Position numbers and translations under genes: made by a program. The notes below the pieces were generated by a model, which saw nothing but the letters and a program-made list of their open reading frames with translations, had not been told where the DNA came from and searched no databases. This document shows positions 57,962 through 64,000 of a stretch of 64,000 bases of DNA, in pieces. Positions within the stretch are counted from its first letter, which is position 1. Each line of letters opens with the position of its first letter. Source of the DNA: Mesorhizobium loti (GTDB lineage: Bacteria; Pseudomonadota; Alphaproteobacteria; Rhizobiales; Rhizobiaceae); assembly GCF_013170705.1 (NCBI RefSeq), contig NZ_CP033334.1:4503501-4567500 (forward strand). Direction: 5' to 3'.

Positions 57962-59086
57962 ATGCAGCTTCGCAGCTTCATTTTCCTGGGACTTTGCGCC
58001 GCACTCGGCCTGAGTTCCCCGGCTTCCGCCGGCGTGCCGGCCAATTTGGCCGCCAACCAGTCGGTCGACAAAACCGACGCCATCAACGTCGCAGCCAAGA
58101 GCGATGCGGCGCAACTGAAGCTTCTCAAGAAGAAGAAAAACCCGACACCGGACGATCTCGCCCAGATCAAGAAGATCGAGGCCAAGATCGTTGCCGACAA
58201 GGAAGACGCCAAGGCCAAGGCGCTCGAGGCCAGGAAGCTGGCGATGCGTGAAGCAGCCAAGGCCAGGGCCGACGCGGACCGGCAGGCCTTCCTGGCCCAG
58301 AAGGGCAAGACTGCTCCGGCAACCAAAGTGGCCGAGGCCAAGCCTGCCAAGAAGACCACCAAGGTGATCGAGCCGATTGAACCGATTACGCCAATCCAGT
58401 CGGCCGAGCCGCTCCCGGCCGAGGCGATGAACGTCGCCTTGACCGGCAACAATGGCGAACTGCGCAGCGAGGTCGTCGGCCAGACGCGGCCGAGCAGCGG
58501 TGGCCTGTTCGCCGGCCTGTTCGGCGGCACCTCGTCCGGCTCGTCGATCAGCTACCTGCCCGAGACGCGCGCGCTTGACGCCGCACTTGCCAGGAAGGAT
58601 GCCAAGAAGCCGTTCAAGGTGAAGCCGGAATTCGTGCCGCAGGACGTGGAGTTCACCGGCTACGATGCCGGCACAATTGTCATCGACACCAGGGCGCGGC
58701 GCCTTTATCTCGTCGAATCATCGACGACAGCGCGTCGCTACGCGATCGCGGTCGGCCGTGAGGGACTGCAGTTCAAAGGCACGGTCGCCGTTGGCGACAA
58801 GCAGGAATGGCCGCGCTGGATCCCGACGCTCGACATGCAGAAGCGCGAACCGAAGCATTACGCGCAGTACAAGGACGGCATGCCCGGCGGTGGCCAGAAC
58901 CCGCTCGGCGCGCGCGCCATCTATCTCTATGACGGCAAGAAGGACACGCATCTGCGTATCCACGGCACCATCGCGCCGCAGTCGATCGGCACCAGTGCCT
59001 CCAATGGCTGCTTCCGCATGATGAACGAGCACGTCATGGATCTGTACAGCCGCGTCAGGGTCGGCACCAAAGTCGTCATCATCTGA
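57962..59086 (+). CDS. L,D-transpeptidase (YkuD family)
   Basis: A 374-residue periplasmic enzyme that forms 3-3 peptidoglycan cross-links or attaches proteins to the wall. A signal peptide (FIFLGLCAALGLSSPASAG) is followed by a Lys/Ala/Glu-rich coiled or extended region (about 25-130) and a YkuD domain from about residue 230. The catalytic motif is present with H334 and C350 in SASNGCFRM. The ATG at 57962 gives the signal peptide directly. A strong terminator follows. Confidence 0.92.
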   Translation: MQLRSFIFLGLCAALGLSSPASAGVPANLAANQSVDKTDAINVAAKSDAAQLKLLKKKKNPTPDDLAQIKKIEAKIVADKEDAKAKALEARKLAMREAAKARADADRQAFLAQKGKTAPATKVAEAKPAKKTTKVIEPIEPITPIQSAEPLPAEAMNVALTGNNGELRSEVVGQTRPSSGGLFAGLFGGTSSGSSISYLPETRALDAALARKDAKKPFKVKPEFVPQDVEFTGYDAGTIVIDTRARRLYLVESSTTARRYAIAVGREGLQFKGTVAVGDKQEWPRWIPTLDMQKREPKHYAQYKDGMPGGGQNPLGARAIYLYDGKKDTHLRIHGTIAPQSIGTSASNGCFRMMNEHVMDLYSRVRVGTKVVII

Positions 59087-59105
59087 CGTTTTCACCATCA
59101 TGCCG

Positions 59106-59135
59106 AAGGGCCGGCCCAGCCGGCCCTTTTGTTTT
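59106..59135 (+). terminator. rho-independent terminator after the L,D-transpeptidase
   Basis: AAGGGCCGGC (59106-59115), a CCA loop and GCCGGCCCTT (59119-59128) form a perfect 10-bp stem followed by TTGTTTT. Confidence 0.92.
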
Positions 59136-59165
59136 GCCTCGTTCACGATCAAGCCTGTTCGGTCG

Positions 59166-59226
59166 TGATCCCTGGACAAATGGAAATCGTTTGTCCGAGA
59201 AAACCGGATTCCAATTTTCGGGATCA
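59166..59226. repeat. intergenic palindromic element, copy 2 (three stems)
   Basis: The outer stem TGATCCC (59166-59172) pairs with GGGATCA (59220-59226). Inside it are hairpin 1, GGACAAA (59174-59180) with TTTGTCC (59190-59196), and a second shorter hairpin GAAAA (59199-59203) with TTTTC (59215-59219). The first 30 nt match the element at 24926. It lies between the L,D-transpeptidase terminator and pyrG. Confidence 0.6.
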
Positions 59227-59300
59227 TGGTCCAAGCGCCTTTTTGGGAAAAAGCCTTCGCGGTGGTTTTTTCTCTGGCGGAATCAATCCGGCCGCGTTAA

Positions 59301-60941
<1,641 letters not shown>

Positions 60942-60965
60942 GCGTCCTCCAAGCGGCCTCATCTC

Positions 60966-61505
60966 ATGCAGACCTATGTCGCGCTCCTCTACAGCATCAT
61001 TCTGGGCGAGGGGCGCCGGGTCGTCATGGCCGACCTCAAGGCAATGGCGGAAGGCCTTGGCCTGAGGAATGCCCGCACGCTGGCAGCGACGGGCAATCTG
61101 GTTTTCGACGCGCGGGCGACCGATATCGGCAAGTTGGAACAGCGGCTGGAAACGGCCTTCGAAAAAACCTTCGGCCGCCATGTCGACATTATCGTGCGCG
61201 CCGGCGAGGGATGGCTGAAACTTGCTGCCGGCAATCCATTCCCGGCGGACTCAGCCGCGGCAGGCGACCAGGTGGCCGTAAGGGTGATGCGCAACCCTGC
61301 GCCCGCCGATGCTGTCGCCGCACTCCAGGCCTATGCCGCCGAGGATGAAAAGGTATTTTCAGTCGGCGGCGACATCTGGGTCGTCTTTTCGCGCGAGAGG
61401 CCGAGTTCACGGCTGCTCGCGGCGATGAACCACAAGCGTCTCGGCACCGGCACCACGCGCAACTGGAACACAGTGCGCAAGCTGGCCGACATGGTAGGGC
61501 AGTAG
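60966..61505 (+). CDS. DUF1697 domain protein
   Basis: A 179-residue protein of the DUF1697 family, starting with MQTYVALLYSIILGEGRRVV, followed by DLKAMAEGLGLRNARTLAATGNLVF and ending NHKRLGTGTTRNWNTVRKLADM. The family has no established function. Its last codons (GTA GGG CAG TAG) are the first unit of an 8-nt tandem repeat, so the stop codon itself lies in the repeat array. Confidence 0.88.
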   Translation: MQTYVALLYSIILGEGRRVVMADLKAMAEGLGLRNARTLAATGNLVFDARATDIGKLEQRLETAFEKTFGRHVDIIVRAGEGWLKLAAGNPFPADSAAAGDQVAVRVMRNPAPADAVAALQAYAAEDEKVFSVGGDIWVVFSRERPSSRLLAAMNHKRLGTGTTRNWNTVRKLADMVGQ

Positions 61506-61554
61506 GGCAGTAGGGCAGTAGGGACCTATTCCCTGCTCGCTTACTGCCCTACTG
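61494..61554. repeat. tandem octamer array with inverted second half
   Basis: GTAGGGCA is repeated at 61494, 61502 and 61510, with a fourth copy GTAGGGA at 61518. After a 17-nt interval comes TACTGCCCTACTG (61542-61554), a perfect 13-nt inverted repeat of 61500-61512. A small inner stem AGGGA/TCCCT (61520-61524 with 61530-61534) lies between. It bridges the convergent ends of the DUF1697 gene and the NCS1 permease gene, as the heptamer array does between lpxB and gltA. Confidence 0.9.
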
Positions 61555-61568
61555 TGTTATTCCCTTGT

Positions 61569-63026
61569 TCAGGCCTTCGCCGTCCTGGCGCCCGCACCCA
61601 CGGCGGCGGTGCGCAGCACGTAGTAGATGACGCCGGCGATGGCGACACCGAAGAACCAGCCGTAGACGCCCCACCAGGCAGGCAGCCAGTTGGTGAAGTT
61701 CGGCAGGATCGACGAGAAGACGGCACCAATGCCGGCGGCGATGAAGGCATTGACATGCCAGCCGCCCTGGAAACGGAACTCGCCATCCTCGCGATAAAGC
61801 GCCTCGACGTCGACCTCGCCTTTGCGGATCAGATAGTAGTCGACCATCATGACTCCGAAGATCGGTCCCATCGTCGCGCCGATGACGCCGACAAAATGCG
61901 CCGCGCCGCCTTCCCACGGTGCGAAGGGATAGAGCACGAGCGCGATCAGCGCCGCGATGTAGCCGCCCTTCTTGAAGTCGATCTGGCGCGGGAAGACGTT
62001 GGAGAAGTCGAAGGCCGGCGAGACGAAGTTGGCGACGACGTTGATGCCGAGCGTCGCCACCGCGAAGGTCAGCGCGGCAAGGGCCGCCAGGAACCAGCTG
62101 TCGAACTTGGCCGAGATCTGGTCGGGATGCAGCAGTACTTCGTGATAGACGTCGTAGGCGGCAATGGTGGTGACGCCAGCGACCAGCGAGAACAGGATCA
62201 GGTTGACCGGCAGGCCCCAGATGTTGCCCTTGCGCAGCGCGGCCTTATCCGGCGCGTAGCGGGCGAAGTCGCAGAAATTGAGATAAAGCGCCGAGAAATA
62301 GGTCACCCAGATCGCGGCAACCCCGAAGAGTGCCGTCCACGATCCGGGGTCGCCCGGAATGCCGGCATCGGCGGTCTTTTCGCGCAGCACATCCATTGGA
62401 ATATCGCTGGTGAAGGCGAAGGTCCCTGACTTGACGCAGAGATAGATGGCAAGGAGCAGCATCATCACCCAGACCGCGGGCCCGGCCCAATCCTGGAAGC
62501 GGCGTACCGTTTCCATGCCTTTCTGGATGATCAGCAACTGCAGCGCCCAGATGATGACGAAGCAGATCACTTCCAGCGTGGAATGGCCGAGAAGATGCGA
62601 AGTCTTGTTGAATTCGTCGAACCATTGCATGCGGGTCAGCAAGGCCACGATCGCGCCGGATGCGGCCGCCGTTTGCGCGCCGTACCAGAAGCAGGCGACG
62701 ATGGCGCGCACCAGCGCCGGTATGTTGGCTCCCCACACCCCGAAGGAGGCGCGAGCAAGCACGGGGTAGGGCACGCCGGTCTTCACGCCGGCATAGCCGA
62801 CCATGTTCATCAGCGCGTAGATGATCAGAGACCCGATGCCGATGGCTATGATGAAATTGACGAAGCCGCCGCAGAACAGAAACAGGCTGGCGGCGAGATA
62901 ATAGCCCCACAGGCTATGGACGTCCGACGTCCAGACGTTGAAGATCGAAAACGCTCCCCAGTTTCGAACTTTGGCGGGAGCGAGGTCCTCATTGTACAGG
63001 CCAGGCGATGCGCCTTGTATCGTCAT
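61569..63026 (-). CDS. NCS1 family nucleobase:cation symporter
   Basis: A 485-residue membrane transporter of the NCS1 (purine, cytosine, allantoin, hydantoin) family with about 12 membrane helices. Recognisable segments are NVWTSDVHSLWGYYLAASLF near the N-terminus, GVPYPVLARASFGVWGANIP, AIVACFWYGAQTA, TYFSALYLNFCDFARY and GPIFGVMMVDYYLIRKGEVD. The substrate cannot be chosen among cytosine, allantoin, uracil and related compounds. The ATG at 63026 has AAGGGG 9 nt upstream. It may be controlled by the adjacent LysR gene, which is on the same strand. Confidence 0.9.
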   Translation of the reverse strand: MTIQGASPGLYNEDLAPAKVRNWGAFSIFNVWTSDVHSLWGYYLAASLFLFCGGFVNFIIAIGIGSLIIYALMNMVGYAGVKTGVPYPVLARASFGVWGANIPALVRAIVACFWYGAQTAAASGAIVALLTRMQWFDEFNKTSHLLGHSTLEVICFVIIWALQLLIIQKGMETVRRFQDWAGPAVWVMMLLLAIYLCVKSGTFAFTSDIPMDVLREKTADAGIPGDPGSWTALFGVAAIWVTYFSALYLNFCDFARYAPDKAALRKGNIWGLPVNLILFSLVAGVTTIAAYDVYHEVLLHPDQISAKFDSWFLAALAALTFAVATLGINVVANFVSPAFDFSNVFPRQIDFKKGGYIAALIALVLYPFAPWEGGAAHFVGVIGATMGPIFGVMMVDYYLIRKGEVDVEALYREDGEFRFQGGWHVNAFIAAGIGAVFSSILPNFTNWLPAWWGVYGWFFGVAIAGVIYYVLRTAAVGAGARTAKA

Positions 63027-63230
63027 TGCAATATCCCCTTCTTGCAGCACGCGCCCTCACGCGTGGAGCTAAGAGGTTACGCCTGACGCTGGGGAACCGA
63101 CAAGCAATCCATTTGCCGGCTTTGACCTTAAAGATATTCAATATGAACCGCGATTATCGACGGATCGCATTGGTGGGCCGTTGTTGAACAGGGCGGTCCG
63201 GTGATTCGGATTCGGCAACGACGGTTCGGC

Positions 63231-64000
63231 CTAGGTGATGGCCATTACCCGCTTGTGGTCCTCGACTTCGGACAATAGCCAATCCTGAAACAGGCTGGTG
63301 CCTGGCTTGTTGCCGATGCTGCGAGGCCGGTGCAGATAGATGCCTGCCGGGTAGGTGTGGCGGGCACGAAACGGGGCGACAAGCTTGCCTTGCTCAAGAA
63401 AGTCCTGTGCCATCATCGTGTCGGCAAGCGCTATTCCGGCGCCATTGATCGCCTCGCGCATGATCAGCGTGCAATCATCCAGCGTCGTGCTGGATTTGGG
63501 CGTCGTATCCGAAACACCTTCCTGCTCCAGCCACCGCTTCCATCGCATGGTCTCGCATTCATGGATCAGGTGGTGATTGACCAGGTCAGCGGGCGATCGC
63601 AGCGGCACAGGCCCATCGAGCAATGAGGGCGCGCAGACAGGCGTCAGTACCACCGGAATGAGCAACGTCAGAGCCGGGCCGGCCTTGTAGACGAACTCGT
63701 CGACAATGGCCAAATCGAAGTTGGCGGGCTTGCCTGATGTCGAGATCTCCAGCTCCACCGTCGGGTGCAGCCGGCGAAAGTTCGGCAAGCGGTCCGCCAG
63801 CCAAAGGTTCAGAACGACCGGCACGCACAACACCCGGACACGTTGGGTCCTGCCGTGACCCGGACCATCGGTGAGGCTGACATCGTCGGTGGCGCGCCAG
63901 ATGGCCTCGAATGCCTCGGAGAGGCTGCGCGCATAATAAGAGCCCCTGATGGTCGGCGTTATCTGGCGAAATCCGCGCTCGAACAGATCCTGGCCGAGAT
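63231..64000 (-). CDS. LysR family transcriptional regulator, N-terminus cut by window edge
   Basis: The visible 255 residues enter at the right edge with the end of the HTH region (LGQDLFERGFRQITPTIRGS, equivalent to the usual LFxRxxRxxxLT), then the LysR substrate-binding domain to the TAG-type end at 63231. The DNA-binding helix and start codon are outside the window. The co-inducer domain has the GcvA-like pattern (EISTSGKPANFDLAIVDEF, GAGIALADTMMAQDFLEQGK). Its target is unknown; the NCS1 permease gene lies 204 nt downstream. Confidence 0.88.
   Translation of the reverse strand, partial: LGQDLFERGFRQITPTIRGSYYARSLSEAFEAIWRATDDVSLTDGPGHGRTQRVRVLCVPVVLNLWLADRLPNFRRLHPTVELEISTSGKPANFDLAIVDEFVYKAGPALTLLIPVVLTPVCAPSLLDGPVPLRSPADLVNHHLIHECETMRWKRWLEQEGVSDTTPKSSTTLDDCTLIMREAINGAGIALADTMMAQDFLEQGKLVAPFRARHTYPAGIYLHRPRSIGNKPGTSLFQDWLLSEVEDHKRVMAIT

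Noticed and set aside
61494..61554. Attachment site of a mobile element
   Set aside because: There is no integrase, no second copy of the repeat as a boundary and no tRNA; the structure is a tandem array with an inverted arm.

Overview
The window looks like a chromosomal segment of an alphaproteobacterium of the order Rhizobiales, most probably Mesorhizobium or a close relative. The reasons are its high GC content, the gene order, the protein types (DUF1489, DUF1849/EipB, DUF599, LpxI, a GatA with a long internal insertion, a PHA phasin) and an SOS box of the alphaproteobacterial form GTTC-N7-GTTC. Most of it is housekeeping backbone. I found no rRNA, tRNA, CRISPR array, insertion sequence or prophage.

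Layout. 0.3-2.7 kb: gatC, a GNAT gene and gatA (tRNA amidotransferase). 2.7-9.4 kb: YdcF-like protein, DUF599 protein, L-serine ammonia-lyase, DUF1489 protein, a membrane J-domain protein, a D,D-carboxypeptidase with a SPOR domain, and a phasin whose promoter carries two TGC-N3-GCA palindromes. 9.6-12.5 kb: clpS-clpA with a clean terminator. 12.5-19.3 kb: a CPT-like kinase, an AT-richer PAP2 membrane protein, HIT, FemAB-like, GDPD, RidA, EipB, DUF4031 and LysE proteins. 19.3-35.5 kb: the protein synthesis, lipid and envelope block rpsB, tsf, pyrH, frr, uppS, cdsA, rseP, bamA, lpxD, fabZ, lpxA, lpxI, lpxB. It is interrupted after tsf by a LysR regulator and a divergent NTF2-like plus aldo/keto reductase pair. 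35.6-41.8 kb: gltA, gltX, comEC, lexA. 42.2-50.7 kb: an accessory tryptophan catabolism island with a GntR regulator, a three-gene ABC importer, kynureninase, tryptophan 2,3-dioxygenase, an anthranilate/benzoate-CoA ligase and a formamidase-like hydrolase. 50.8-61.5 kb: moeA, moaC, trpC, trpD, ppiD, then tpiA, secG, an L,D-transpeptidase, pyrG and a DUF1697 protein. 61.6-64 kb: an NCS1 permease and the 3' part of a LysR gene that runs off the right edge.

How the genes work together. The 19-35 kb block joins translation factors to undecaprenyl phosphate, CDP-diacylglycerol, outer-membrane protein assembly and lipid A synthesis, many with 1-8 nt overlaps that imply coupled translation. The 42-51 kb island encodes import and conversion of tryptophan through N-formylkynurenine and kynurenine to anthranilate, and then activation to anthraniloyl-CoA. 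It lies next to trpD and trpC, which use anthranilate in the opposite direction.

The least explained structures are small non-coding ones. Two convergent gene junctions (35.5 and 61.5 kb) carry different tandem 7- or 8-nt repeats followed by their approximate reverse complement. Two dispersed palindromes (24.9 and 59.2 kb) share a sequence with compensatory stem changes. A 14-nt tandem duplication sits at the permease/kynU junction, and the rpsB and tsf leaders can fold. No completely new multi-gene system is evident; the best candidates are these repeat elements and the catabolic island.
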